Assembly: GCA_902465115.1 (NCBI GenBank)
Contig: CABQMC010000003.1
Location: forward strand, 1 to 27,558
Direction of reading: 5' to 3'
Origin: an uncultured Collinsella sp.
Lineage (GTDB): Bacteria > Actinomycetota > Coriobacteriia > Coriobacteriales > Coriobacteriaceae
Length of the DNA: 27,558 bases
Position 1 is the stretch's first letter, and each line of letters opens with the position of its first letter. The position numbers and the translations under genes are program-made. Below are positions 7,309-14,885 of the stretch, piece by piece. The notes below the pieces were generated by a model that ran no database searches, had not been told where the DNA came from, and saw only the letters and a list, made by a program, of their open reading frames with translations.

Positions 7309-8394
7309 ATGGCGCACGATGTAGTCCTGATTCCCGGTGACGGTATCGGTCCCGAGATTACGCAGGCCATGCGCCGCGTGGTCGAGGCCACCGGTGTCCA
7401 GATCAACTGGAACGTCCAGGAGGCCGGCGCCGGCGTCATGGACGAGTTTGGCACGCCGCTGCCCCAGCACGTGCTCGATGCGGTCGCCGAGACCAAGGTT
7501 GCCATCAAGGGCCCCATCACCACGCCGGTCGGCACGGGCTTCCGCAGCGTTAACGTCGCCCTGCGCAAGCATTTCGACCTGTACGCCTGCGTGCGCCCCT
7601 GCCTGTCGCAGCCGGGCGACGGCTCGCGCTTCCGCGACGTCGACCTGGTCATCGTGCGCGAGAACACCGAGGACCTCTACGCCGGCATCGAGTTCGATGA
7701 AGGCGCTGCCGAGGTCGAGGAACTCTCGCAGCTTGTCGAGCGTTCGGGCCAAAAGACCTTCGCCGCTGATTCCGCCATCTCAATCAAGCCCATCTCCATC
7801 GCCAAGAGCCGTCGCATTGTGGAGTATGCCTTTGAGTACGCCCGCCGCTGCGGCCGCAAAAAGGTGACGGCCGTGCATAAGGCCAACATCATGAAGGCGA
7901 CCGACGGCCTGTTCCTGCGCGTGGCACGCGAGGTGGCCGCCAACTATCCCGATATCGAGTTCAACGACAAGATCGTCGACGCCACCTGCATGGGTCTGGT
8001 CCAGAACCCCAATGACTTCGATGTCCTGGTGTTGCCCAACCTGTACGGCGATATCGTCAGCGACCTGTGCGCTGGCCTGGTGGGTGGCCTGGGTATGGCT
8101 CCGGGTTCCAACATCGGTGCCGATTGCGCCATCTTCGAGGCAACGCACGGCTCCGCGCCCGATATCGCGGGCCAGGATATCGCCAACCCCACGGCCGAGA
8201 TTTTGTCCGCGGCTATGATGCTCGATCATCTGGGCGAGAACGATGCAGCCAATCGCATTCGTGCCGCCGTTTCTGCCACGCTCGACGAGGGTGAGCAGGT
8301 TACCGGCGACGTACGTCGTGCCCAGACCGGCTCCGTCGAGGGTGTGGTGGGTACGCAAGCCTTCGCCGATGCCGTTATCGCTCACCTGGCCTAA
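7309..8394 (+). CDS. icd: Isocitrate dehydrogenase, NAD-dependent type
   Basis: A 361-residue member of the isocitrate/isopropylmalate dehydrogenase family, which oxidatively decarboxylates isocitrate to 2-oxoglutarate in the TCA cycle. [11 protein letters not shown] lies at residues 8-18. The substrate helix '[19 protein letters not shown]' has the Ser-x-Asn-x-x-Leu-Arg pattern of isocitrate rather than isopropylmalate enzymes. '[11 protein letters not shown]' is also isocitrate-type, as is '[23 protein letters not shown]' with its metal-binding Asp residues. The coenzyme loop reads [15 protein letters not shown]; the Asp-Ile after Pro in place of the Lys-Tyr of the NADP enzymes argues for NAD. 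Length is close to the short NAD-type and subunit forms. Homoisocitrate or tartrate dehydrogenase activity is less likely but cannot be excluded. Confidence 0.88.
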   Translation: MAHDVVLIPGDGIGPEITQAMRRVVEATGVQINWNVQEAGAGVMDEFGTPLPQHVLDAVAETKVAIKGPITTPVGTGFRSVNVALRKHFDLYACVRPCLSQPGDGSRFRDVDLVIVRENTEDLYAGIEFDEGAAEVEELSQLVERSGQKTFAADSAISIKPISIAKSRRIVEYAFEYARRCGRKKVTAVHKANIMKATDGLFLRVAREVAANYPDIEFNDKIVDATCMGLVQNPNDFDVLVLPNLYGDIVSDLCAGLVGGLGMAPGSNIGADCAIFEATHGSAPDIAGQDIANPTAEILSAAMMLDHLGENDAANRIRAAVSATLDEGEQVTGDVRRAQTGSVEGVVGTQAFADAVIAHLA

Positions 8395-8453
8395 GGCATG
8401 CACGCTGCAAACGCCTAAATAGTACTTAAGTGTTTGCGTATAACCTAAGAATC

Positions 8454-8485
8454 AATACGCCCGGCGCTCTGCCGGGCGTATTCTA
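8454..8485 (+). terminator. Intrinsic terminator after icd
   Basis: aatacgcccggc pairs perfectly with gccgggcgtatt over a five-base loop, followed by a weak T-rich tail (ctatt). A gcaaac/gtttgc inverted repeat lies just upstream at 8407-8437. Confidence 0.8.
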
Positions 8486-8520
8486 TTGGGGACTATGTTT
8501 CCTAACAAGGAGTAACTGAT

Positions 8521-9606
8521 ATGGGTCTGATTCAAAAGAAGGACGAGAAGGACGAGATCGACGGCATCCAGATCATCGAGCGCGGCGAAGGCCCCGACGG
8601 TGATGAGGGCGAGAAGATCGACCTGGTCGCCGGCACGTCTGCCGAACATATTGCCGCCGGCACGACCGCCGAGGAGGAGGACGCTCGCCTGGAGGCAAAG
8701 ACCGCCGCGGATGCTGCTGACGAGAATCTGATGCCCGAGGAGCAGGATGAGGACAACGACTCCGACGTGGACGACCATGCATCCAAGCACAAGAAGACGA
8801 TGATTGCCGCCTTTGTGGTCGCCGTTGTGATCGCTGCCGTGGTCGGCTTCTTTATCGGCAACGGTGGCTTTGGCGGCAAGGGCGTCGGCTCGGCGACCCT
8901 GACCGAGGACCAGCTCGATTCGACCGTGGCAAGCTATAGCTACAACGGCAAGAAGAGCGACATCACCGCGCGTGAGGCCATCGAGAGCCAGTACAGCCTC
9001 GACACCGTCAAGGACGATGACGGCAACTACACCGCTCCGTCTGCCGACGTTATCCTGTCCTACGTGCGCAACCAGATTCTGCTGGACGCTGCCGAGGACG
9101 AGGGCATTACCGTCTCTTCCAAGGAAATGAAGCAGTACGCCGAGGATTCCATCGGCACCTCCGACTACAAGACCATGGCCACGCAGTACGGCGTGTCCAA
9201 GGACCAGGCCAAGCAGATCGTCCGTCAGTCCGCGACGCTGCAGAAGCTCTACAAGAAGAAGGTCGGCGACACCTCCGCAAGCATGCCGACCGCCCCGACT
9301 GAGCCTGCTGACGGCAACGAGGAGACCGCGAGCAAGGACTACGCCGACTACATCATCAACCTTGCCGGCGACGAGTGGGATAGCGAGAAGGGCACCTGGA
9401 AGGACGCCGATAGCACCTATGCCAAGGCCTTCGCTGACGATGCCTTTACGGCCGATAGCGCTACCTATAAGCAGGCCATGACCGCCTATTACACCGCCTA
9501 CCAGCAGTATTCCTCGCAGGCCTCAGGCGCTAGCTCCAAGTGGACCGAGTATGCTAACGGCCTCTATGCCAAGGCCAACATCAGCATCTATGGTCTGTTT
9601 GCGTAA
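8521..9606 (+). CDS. Membrane-anchored SurA-N-like protein, possible extracytoplasmic chaperone
   Basis: A 361-residue protein. The first 90 residues are strongly acidic and cytosolic (EGPDGDEGEKID, PEEQDEDNDSDVDD). One membrane span follows at about 94-112 (MIAAFVVAVVIAAVVGFFIG) and then a Gly-rich linker. The outer part (about 125-260) has the pattern of SurA/PrsA N-terminal domains: an ITAREAIE opening, a helix 'VILSYVRNQILLDAAEDEGITVSSKEMKQYAED', and 'TMATQYGVSKDQAKQIVRQSATLQKLYKKKV'. There is no parvulin prolyl isomerase domain after it; a Thr/Pro-rich stretch and a Tyr/Ala-rich C-terminus follow instead. The topology is single-pass with the C-terminus outside. A chaperone role is inferred from the fold pattern only. 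It is monocistronic, with its own ribosome binding site (caaggag) and terminator. Confidence 0.75.
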   Translation: MGLIQKKDEKDEIDGIQIIERGEGPDGDEGEKIDLVAGTSAEHIAAGTTAEEEDARLEAKTAADAADENLMPEEQDEDNDSDVDDHASKHKKTMIAAFVVAVVIAAVVGFFIGNGGFGGKGVGSATLTEDQLDSTVASYSYNGKKSDITAREAIESQYSLDTVKDDDGNYTAPSADVILSYVRNQILLDAAEDEGITVSSKEMKQYAEDSIGTSDYKTMATQYGVSKDQAKQIVRQSATLQKLYKKKVGDTSASMPTAPTEPADGNEETASKDYADYIINLAGDEWDSEKGTWKDADSTYAKAFADDAFTADSATYKQAMTAYYTAYQQYSSQASGASSKWTEYANGLYAKANISIYGLFA

Positions 9607-9650
9607 GGGCTGCCCGAGCCGCCGAGCGCGTAGCCAAAATATCTGATATG

Positions 9651-9685
9651 CCCGCTAGAACGGATATCGTTCTAGCGGGTTTTTT
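9651..9685 (+). terminator. Intrinsic terminator
   Basis: cccgctagaac pairs with gttctagcggg around a short loop, followed by TTTTTT. Confidence 0.95.
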
Positions 9686-10127
9686 GCACTGTGGGGAGGG
9701 CGATGAGAGGGGGTGGTTGTATACAAATTCTTGGAGACTTTATTCATGTAAAGTGAAAACGATTTCGGCCAAACTGGTAGTAACAATGTGGTACCACTGT
9801 TCATCTGGTAGTAACCACTTTTGAGATGAAATCGACTGGAAATTGATGAGAATTAGTTTGGTAACGAAAGAAACGCACCATGTCTACCTGCGTAAATTAC
9901 CGTTTACGGGCCAAAACTAACCGTTTGGCAACGAAATAGTAATTTGAACGAAATGTGGTGGACGTTTGAATTGAGTGTGTGCTACCGTACATACCAGCAA
10001 CCCCAAATAGGGACTGGGTTGTCTAAGTTTGCGCACCAATGCCGGCAAGCGGAGAAGCCGGTATGCATAAGGCGCGGACATGGAACTCGTTGGTGAACAA
10101 CGAAAGAAAGGTTGGAGGAGATACCAT
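9686..10127. other. Long non-coding region upstream of nagE
   Basis: I see no gene in these 440 bases. Besides the operator cluster there is a direct repeat GTTTGGyAACGAAA at 9856-9869 and 9923-9936. There is also the 16-base motif taccgtttacgggcca at 9898-9913, which recurs upstream of the beta-galactosidase gene at 14759. The stretch near 10040-10065 can form a small hairpin (gccggc...agccggt). The long transcribed leader would allow post-transcriptional control. Confidence 0.5.
9774..9817 (+). promoter_or_regulatory. Cluster of GntR (DasR/NagR-type) operator-like sites upstream of nagE
   Basis: Three sites lie within 44 bases. TGGT-agta-ACAA at 9775-9786 is one base off. GTGGTACCAC at 9788-9797 has the same half-sites with no spacer. 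TGGT-agta-ACCA at 9806-9817 is a perfect dyad. The pattern TGGT-N4-ACCA corresponds to the core of the DasR/NagR recognition site of amino-sugar GntR regulators. The same pattern recurs at the nagR promoter, so control of nagE by the GntR protein encoded at 11851 is the simplest reading. Confidence 0.65.
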
Positions 10128-11618
10128 ATGATGAAGTACCTCCAGAAGCTCGGCAAAGCGCTGATGCTTCCCGTCGCGGCGCTTCCCGTCGCAGGTATTC
10201 TTATGGGCGTGGGCTACCTGCTCGCTCCCGCAGTCATGGGTGCTGCCGGTGACACTACCGGTTTTGCCTATACCGCCGGTTTCCTGCTCATCAAGGCAGG
10301 CGGCGCTCTTATCGATAACATGGCCTGGCTGTTCGCAGTCGGCGCCGCTGTCGGCCTTGCCGACGATCACGATGGCACCGCTGGCCTCGCTGGCCTCGTC
10401 GCCTTCCTGATGATCCAGCAGCTCCTGAACCCCGCTGTTGTTGGCACCATTCGTGGTATGGACGCCGATGCTCAGACCGCTTGGCTTGCCACGACCGAGG
10501 GCATCGCGTTCTCCAAGATCGCTGGTAACTCCTTCATCGGCATCCTGTCCGCCGTCATCGGTGGCACTTGCTACAACAAGTTCAAGGACACTCGTCTTCC
10601 CGACTGGCTGGCCTTCTTCTCCGGCAAGCGTTGCGTCGCCATCATGACCGCCGTCATCTGCATCGTCGTCTCCGTCGTCCTGCTCTTTGCTTGGCCGCTC
10701 ATCTTCGGTGCTCTTGTTGCTCTTGGTGAGGGTATCGCCGCCATGGGTGGTATCGGCGCTGGCATCTACGCCTTCCTCAACCGCCTGCTCATCCCGACCG
10801 GTCTGCACCACGCACTCAACAACGTGTTCTGGTTTGACACCATCGGCCTGGGCGACCTGACCCACTTCTGGGCTGGCGAGACCTCTGCTGACGTCAAGTG
10901 GAGCCTCGGTATGTACATGTCCGGCTTCTTCCCCTGCATGATGTTCGGTATCCCGGGCGCTGCCCTGGCTATGGTTCAGACCGCTAAGAACAAGAAGGCT
11001 GCTATCGGTCTGGTTGTCTCCGCTGCTATCTGCGCCTTCGTCTGCGGCGTCACCGAGCCCTTCGAGTTCGGCTTCATGTTCCTGTGCTTCCCGCTCTACG
11101 TCGTGTACGCTGTCCTGTACGGCATCTTCACCATCGTCACCTACTATGTTGGTTTCCGTGCTGGCTTCTGCTTCTCCGCTGGCGCTACCGACCTCCTGTT
11201 CTCCTCTAGCCTCCCGGCTGCCGCCAACACCTGGATGATCATCCCGCTGGGCATCGCTGCCTTCGTGGTCTTCTACCTCGTGTTCCGCTTCGCCATCACC
11301 AAGTTCAACCTCATGACCCCTGGTCGCGAGGATGAGGATGTCGAGGAGACCTCCGCTTCCGCCGCTGCTGGCGACGACAAGTTCGCCGCTCTGGCCGCCG
11401 CTGTTCTTGCTGCCGTCGGTGGCAAGGAGAACGTCAAGACCGTTGACTGCTGCGCTACTCGCCTGCGCTTCGAGCTCGGCGATTCCGCTCTGGTCGACGA
11501 GGCTGCCTGCAAGAAGGCCGGCGCTCTGGGTGTCATGAAGATGGACAAGGGTGCTACCCAGGTCATCATCGGCACGCAGGTCCAGGCTGTTGCCGAGGAG
11601 CTCAAGAAGCTTCTCTAA
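10128..11618 (+). CDS. nagE: PTS N-acetylglucosamine transporter EIICB
   Basis: A 496-residue membrane permease of the glucose superfamily. It closely follows NagE: 'LQKLGKALMLPVAALPVAGILMGVGYL' at the N-terminus, the substrate-site segment 'IPTGLHHALNNVFWFD', 'MSGFFPCMMFGIPGAALAM', 'GVTEPFEFGFMFL' and 'FSAGATDLLFSSSLPAA'. The EIIB domain is at about residues 425-496; its phosphorylated Cys 442 lies in DCCATRLRFEL. No EIIA domain follows, so a separate Crr-type IIA must donate phosphate. It imports GlcNAc as GlcNAc-6-P, the substrate of nagA downstream. I chose ATG 10128 because it has the strong ribosome binding site ggaggag; ATG 10131 is also possible. Upstream in-frame ATG 10080 lies ahead of that site. 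It is likely repressed through the TGGT-N4-ACCA sites. Confidence 0.9.
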   Translation: MMKYLQKLGKALMLPVAALPVAGILMGVGYLLAPAVMGAAGDTTGFAYTAGFLLIKAGGALIDNMAWLFAVGAAVGLADDHDGTAGLAGLVAFLMIQQLLNPAVVGTIRGMDADAQTAWLATTEGIAFSKIAGNSFIGILSAVIGGTCYNKFKDTRLPDWLAFFSGKRCVAIMTAVICIVVSVVLLFAWPLIFGALVALGEGIAAMGGIGAGIYAFLNRLLIPTGLHHALNNVFWFDTIGLGDLTHFWAGETSADVKWSLGMYMSGFFPCMMFGIPGAALAMVQTAKNKKAAIGLVVSAAICAFVCGVTEPFEFGFMFLCFPLYVVYAVLYGIFTIVTYYVGFRAGFCFSAGATDLLFSSSLPAAANTWMIIPLGIAAFVVFYLVFRFAITKFNLMTPGREDEDVEETSASAAAGDDKFAALAAAVLAAVGGKENVKTVDCCATRLRFELGDSALVDEAACKKAGALGVMKMDKGATQVIIGTQVQAVAEELKKLL

Positions 11619-11645
11619 GCCTTAAAGACGTATCTGTCTTGCAAA

Positions 11646-11678
11646 GGGTCGTCCCGCTCCGCGGGGGCGGCCCTTTTT
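11646..11678 (+). terminator. Intrinsic terminator after nagE
   Basis: gggtcgtcccgc pairs with gcgggggcggccc (G-T pairs allowed), followed by TTTTT. Confidence 0.92.
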
Positions 11679-11731
11679 GTTACCTCGATACCTGATATAG
11701 CGTTGTAATTGGTATTACAGTGCGCAGGCTA

Positions 11732-11766
11732 TCAACCGGCAAACAATATTGAAATATGCTGGTTGA
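11732..11766. promoter_or_regulatory. Inverted repeat upstream of the nagR promoter
   Basis: tcaaccggca (11732-11741) and tgctggttga (11757-11766) are inverted copies with one mismatch, separated by 15 AT-rich bases. It may be a second regulator site or a looping operator. Confidence 0.4.
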
Positions 11767-11791
11767 CCTGCTGTTATTCCAATAAAACTGC

Positions 11792-11819
11792 TATAGTACG
11801 TGGTGTCTGGTTACAACCA
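11792..11819 (+). promoter_or_regulatory. nagR -10 box (TATAGT) and overlapping dre-like operator TGGT-taca-ACCA
   Basis: The TATAGT at 11792-11797 is followed ten bases later by the perfect dyad TGGT-N4-ACCA at 11808-11819. The operator therefore covers the probable transcription start. This is the arrangement expected for autoregulation by the GntR protein encoded directly downstream. No good -35 is seen at optimal spacing. Confidence 0.6.
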
Positions 11820-11850
11820 ATTTCGAGTCATTTATCCGGCAGGTATCATT

Positions 11851-12582
11851 ATGGCAATGGGAGCGCGCAAACAACCTCTGTACGATCAACTCGTCGATTT
11901 GCTGACCGATAAAATCGATCACGAACTTCGGCCCGGCGACTATTTGCCGTCCGAGCGCGACTTGTCGGAACGCTACGGACTCTCGCGTACTACGGTTCGC
12001 CTTGCCCTGCAGGAGCTTGAACGCCTGGGCCTGGTGGTTCGTCAGCGCGGCCGTGGAACCATGGTGTGCGACCGCTCTCTGCAAACGGCAAACCTCACGC
12101 AGACCTATAGCTTTACCGAGCAGATGAAGGCGATCGGCCGTGTGCCCAAGACAACGATTCTTGAGTTTACCGAGGTCGAGGCTGACAAGAATATTGCCGT
12201 AGAGATGAACGCGCGCCTAGGCGAGCGTCTGTACAAGATCAAGCGCCTGCGTATTGCCGATGGTGTGCCGCTGATGATTGAGTGTACATATCTGCCGAGT
12301 CGCAAGTTCTTTGCGCTTAAGCGCCCCATGATCGAGAACAAATCGCTGTACGACATGATCGAGCAGGACTTTCACGAGAAAGTTCGCGTGGCAGAGGAAG
12401 AATTCTACGCGAGTATCGCACGCCATTCCGACGCTCGTCTGCTCGAGATTGCCGAAGGCGCACCGGTCCTGGATTTGATTCGTACCACATATGACATGAA
12501 CAACGAGGTTATCGAGTATACGCGTTCGGTTGCGCGTGCCGACCAGTTTAAGTACAAGGTCTACCACAACCGCGCAGTCTAG
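11851..12582 (+). CDS. nagR: GntR-family transcriptional regulator, HutC/UTRA type (NagR/DasR-like)
   Basis: A 243-residue repressor. The N-terminal winged helix (residues 6-75) has 'QPLYDQLVDLLTDKIDHELRPGDYLPSERDLSERYGLSRTTVRLALQELERLGLVVRQRGRGTMV', the canonical GntR pattern. The UTRA effector domain (about 90-240) includes 'TQTYSFTEQMKAIGRVPKTTILEF' and ends 'YTRSVARADQFKYKVYHNR', typical of NagR/DasR/PhnF proteins that bind phosphorylated sugars such as GlcN-6-P or GlcNAc-6-P. Start ATG 11851 is preceded by aggt; ATG 11857 is an alternative. It sits between nagE and nagA, and matching operators lie upstream of nagE and of itself. A second regulator at 20369 is closely related. Regulation of both amino-sugar modules is plausible. 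Confidence 0.88.
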   Translation: MAMGARKQPLYDQLVDLLTDKIDHELRPGDYLPSERDLSERYGLSRTTVRLALQELERLGLVVRQRGRGTMVCDRSLQTANLTQTYSFTEQMKAIGRVPKTTILEFTEVEADKNIAVEMNARLGERLYKIKRLRIADGVPLMIECTYLPSRKFFALKRPMIENKSLYDMIEQDFHEKVRVAEEEFYASIARHSDARLLEIAEGAPVLDLIRTTYDMNNEVIEYTRSVARADQFKYKVYHNRAV

Positions 12583-12600
12583 AGTTATTGGGTATAAACG

Positions 12601-12639
12601 GCTTGGCGTGTTTTGCGGCGGGTGCAAAATGTGCCAAGC
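12601..12639 (+). promoter_or_regulatory. 16-bp hairpin in the nagR-nagA spacer
   Basis: gcttggcgtgttttgc and gcaaaatgtgccaagc pair along their full length as RNA, with three G-U pairs, around the loop ggcgggt. No T-run follows, so it is not a simple terminator. It may stabilise or process the nagA message. Confidence 0.55.
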
Positions 12640-12725
12640 GGTAGAAGGCAACGAACAATCGCTCGAATTAACAATGCAGTGGTTTTTGATCCGCCCTAAA
12701 ACACACTGCGGGTACGGGAGCATAG

Positions 12726-13895
12726 ATGAGCACGTATGCTATCAAGGCCGACAAGTTCTTTTTGCCGGCGGGGCCGCAGCTGGGCGGCTACCTCATGGTC
12801 GAAGACGGCGTCTTTGGCGCTTGGCAGGCCGATGAGCCCGCCTGTGAGATCAAAGATTATTCGGGTACATGGATTGCGCCGGGCATGGTAGACACCCACA
12901 TTCATGGCTTCTATAACCATGCCACGACCGATAACGATGCCGAGGGTATCAACATCAGCTCGACCGAGCTCGCTCGTCGTGGTACCACCAGCTGGCTGCC
13001 TACGACCTTTACCGACGGCGTGGAGCAGATCAAGGACGCCTGTGCCGCTATTGCACAGGCGGACGAAGAGCGCGGGCCCGAGTTCTGCGGTGCTCGTATT
13101 CAGGGTATCTACCTGGAGGGTCCGTTCTTTACCATGAAGCACGTGGGTGCCCAGAACCCTGCTTATCTGATCGACCCGTCCGAGGAAATTTTTGACGAGT
13201 GGCAGGAGGCTGCCGGCGGTCGTATCGTCAAGAGCGCCATGGCGGCCGAGCGCGATGGCGCTGCCGCTTACGCCGCTGCTTTGAGCGCAAAGGGCGTCGT
13301 GACCTGCATTGGCCACTCCGATGCCACCTATGATGAGTGTGCTGCAGCCATCAATGCTGGCGCCAGTTGCTTTACGCATACCTATAACGGCCAGCGTGGC
13401 CTCCATCACCGTGAGCCCGGTGTCGTCGGAGCCGCTATGACCACTCCTAACACCTATGCCGAGATCATCTGCGATGGCAAGCACGTCAACCCCGCTGCTA
13501 TCAAGGCCCTGCTGCAAGCCAAGGGCTGGCAACACACGGTGCTGATCACCGACTGCCTGGGTTGCGGCGGCATGCCCGAGGGCAAGTACACCAGCGGTGG
13601 CATGGATGTCATTATGAAGGACAACCTTTGTTGGCTCGCCGATGGCTCTGCTATCGCCGGCTCGGTGCTCACGCTCGCACAGGGCGTCAAGAACATCGTC
13701 GACTGGGGCCTTGCGAGCGCCGATATCGCAATTCGCATGGCGACTGAGGTGCCCGCGCGTTCTGCTCACGTCGAGGATAAATGTGGCAGCATTATGCCGG
13801 GCCGCGATGCCGATTTTGTTGTGTTCAATCCCGACCTTACCCTGGTCGAGACGTATGTGGGTGGCAACAGCGTCGGCAATGCGTTTGACGAGTAG
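12726..13895 (+). CDS. nagA: N-acetylglucosamine-6-phosphate deacetylase (copy 1)
   Basis: A 389-residue amidohydrolase that removes acetate from GlcNAc-6-P, giving GlcN-6-P. The metal and active-site marks are intact: HIH at residues 58-60 (GMVDTHIHGFYNH), Glu 131 in LEGPFF, His 197 in GHSDAT, His 218 in FTHTYNG, His 253 in CDGKHV and Asp 276 in LITDCLG. Family members more often have ITDA at the last motif; Cys follows the Asp here in both copies. The C-terminus 'CGSIMPGRDADFVVF' is typical. It follows nagR by 143 bases, with no terminator between, and a tight RBS is not obvious (gggagcatag). It is about 94 percent identical to the second copy at 22498 by my count (around 25 differences). 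Confidence 0.92.
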   Translation: MSTYAIKADKFFLPAGPQLGGYLMVEDGVFGAWQADEPACEIKDYSGTWIAPGMVDTHIHGFYNHATTDNDAEGINISSTELARRGTTSWLPTTFTDGVEQIKDACAAIAQADEERGPEFCGARIQGIYLEGPFFTMKHVGAQNPAYLIDPSEEIFDEWQEAAGGRIVKSAMAAERDGAAAYAAALSAKGVVTCIGHSDATYDECAAAINAGASCFTHTYNGQRGLHHREPGVVGAAMTTPNTYAEIICDGKHVNPAAIKALLQAKGWQHTVLITDCLGCGGMPEGKYTSGGMDVIMKDNLCWLADGSAIAGSVLTLAQGVKNIVDWGLASADIAIRMATEVPARSAHVEDKCGSIMPGRDADFVVFNPDLTLVETYVGGNSVGNAFDE

Positions 13896-13926
13896 CCGCC
13901 AAAGAAACGATCCGAGAGGGGATTAG

Positions 13927-14400
13927 ATGATTTACGGTGCACTGGGCGATATCGAGGAATATCGCGGAATGCTCAAGGGCCTCGACGTGCTGATCGACTG
14001 GCTCGAGGAGAACGACCCGGCGGAGCTCGAGGTCGGCAGCCATCCGATTCTGGGCGACAAGGTCTTTGCGAACGTCATGACTCCCACGACGCGTCCCGAA
14101 GCCGAGGCTCACTACGAGACGCATCAGCGCTATCACGACCTGCAGATCGACGTCGAGGGTCGCGAGGCCTTTAAGGTTGCCACGGGCAGCCTGACGCTGG
14201 TCCAGGAGTTTGACGAGAAGGACGACTACGATCTGGTCGATTCCGACGCTTCGATCGCCGGCGATCTTGCCGACGACAAGTTTGCGCTGTTCGTTGCCGG
14301 CGAGCCTCACATGCCCACACTCGAGTTCCCGGGCGATGGCGCACAGCCGGTCAAGAAGATCTGCTTTAAGCTGCTTGCAGACGCTTACTGGGAGGAGTAG
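13927..14400 (+). CDS. YhcH/YjgK/YiaL family protein (DUF386; NanQ-like anomerase)
   Basis: A 157-residue cupin-like protein of the YhcH/YjgK/YiaL family, some of which act as sialic acid anomerases (NanQ) or belong to amino-sugar pathways. Recognisable blocks are 'PEAEAHYETHQRYHDLQIDVEGREAF' with conserved His residues near 59, 63 and 66, the acidic 'FDEKDDYDLVDSD', 'FALFVAGEPHMPTLEF' and 'VKKICFKLL' with the family Lys. It starts 31 bases after nagA behind gagagggg and ends at a strong terminator, so it is the last gene of the nagR-nagA unit. In this position it probably handles a sugar anomer of host-glycan origin; the true substrate is not determined. Confidence 0.85.
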   Translation: MIYGALGDIEEYRGMLKGLDVLIDWLEENDPAELEVGSHPILGDKVFANVMTPTTRPEAEAHYETHQRYHDLQIDVEGREAFKVATGSLTLVQEFDEKDDYDLVDSDASIAGDLADDKFALFVAGEPHMPTLEFPGDGAQPVKKICFKLLADAYWEE

Positions 14401-14431
14401 CGAACTGCTCGGCTGAGTTGTTCGCCTGATG

Positions 14432-14457
14432 GCGTGATTCCCCTAGGGAAATCACGC
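14432..14457. repeat. 26-bp palindrome with CCCTAGGG core
   Basis: gcgtgattcccctaggga folds back on aatcacgc with one imperfect position. In the right copy (26593-26618) the palindrome is perfect. It precedes the terminator and shares its CCCTAGGGG core with that terminator's loop. Confidence 0.7.
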
Positions 14458-14462
14458 TACGA

Positions 14463-14510
14463 CCCCGCCAAGCGTGTTTTCCCTAGGGGAATCACGTTTG
14501 GCGGGGTTTT
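14463..14510 (+). terminator. Intrinsic terminator after the yhcH-like gene
   Basis: ccccgccaagcgtg pairs with cacgtttggcgggg around a loop that can itself fold (ttttccctaggggaat). TTTT follows at 14507-14510. Confidence 0.85.
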
Positions 14511-14587
14511 ATGTTTATGAATAGGGGAACTGAAGCCGTGACGATGCTTGGGTTGGCGCACGCGCACTCAAATCGGCAACAACAAAG

Positions 14588-14885
14588 TAGATAAGCATTT
14601 GAAGAAATGCGATTGAAGCATAATGTAACTAGTATGAAATAGTGGATAGCTGGTACATATCACCTTTCAAATATAGAATCGCTAGAAATCTATAGTAAAA
14701 AAGTAATTTACCAGCGGGTTTATATTTTGTTCATTAAAGCCGTTCATCGTCATTTGGCTACCGTTTACGGACCACTTCAGATTCTGACTACATAATTGCG
14801 TCAATGCGTCCATAATAGGCAAGGCGTTTAGCTGAGGGCCGAGGAACCGGCATCCGCGTCGTAGAGCACGAAGATCGGGAGTAGC
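14588..14885. other. AT-rich upstream region of the beta-galactosidase operon
   Basis: No gene is visible. The stretch is far more AT-rich than its surroundings and must hold the promoter of the bgaC operon, although no box pair stands out. It carries taccgtttacggacca at 14759-14774, which matches the motif upstream of nagE in 15 of 16 bases. A perfect TGGT-N4-ACCA site is absent; ctggtacatatcacc at 14651 is only a partial match. Confidence 0.4.

Larger units (their letters stand above)
14367..14587 (+). repeat. Direct repeat, left copy (3' end of yhcH, terminator and downstream)
   Basis: The sequence from taagctgctt at 14367 through 14587 recurs at 26528-26741 with scattered substitutions and small indels. 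It includes the last 11 codons of the YhcH-family gene, the palindrome, the terminator and about 75 bases beyond. Confidence 0.85.

Noticed and set aside
6310..7752. Minus-strand open frame of 480 codons opposite the HEAT-like and icd genes
   Set aside because: It is a shadow frame caused by high GC3 of real + strand genes; no domain is recognised.
12696..13769. Minus-strand open frame opposite nagA copy 1 (a similar one lies opposite copy 2)
   Set aside because: Both are antisense to well-supported nagA genes. Their similarity to each other only reflects the nagA duplication.
14432..14510. Repeated CCCTAGGGG palindromes considered as a CRISPR-like or phage attachment array
   Set aside because: There are only two adjacent structures, without spacers, and they form a terminator with a T-run. 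The second occurrence belongs to the duplicated segment.
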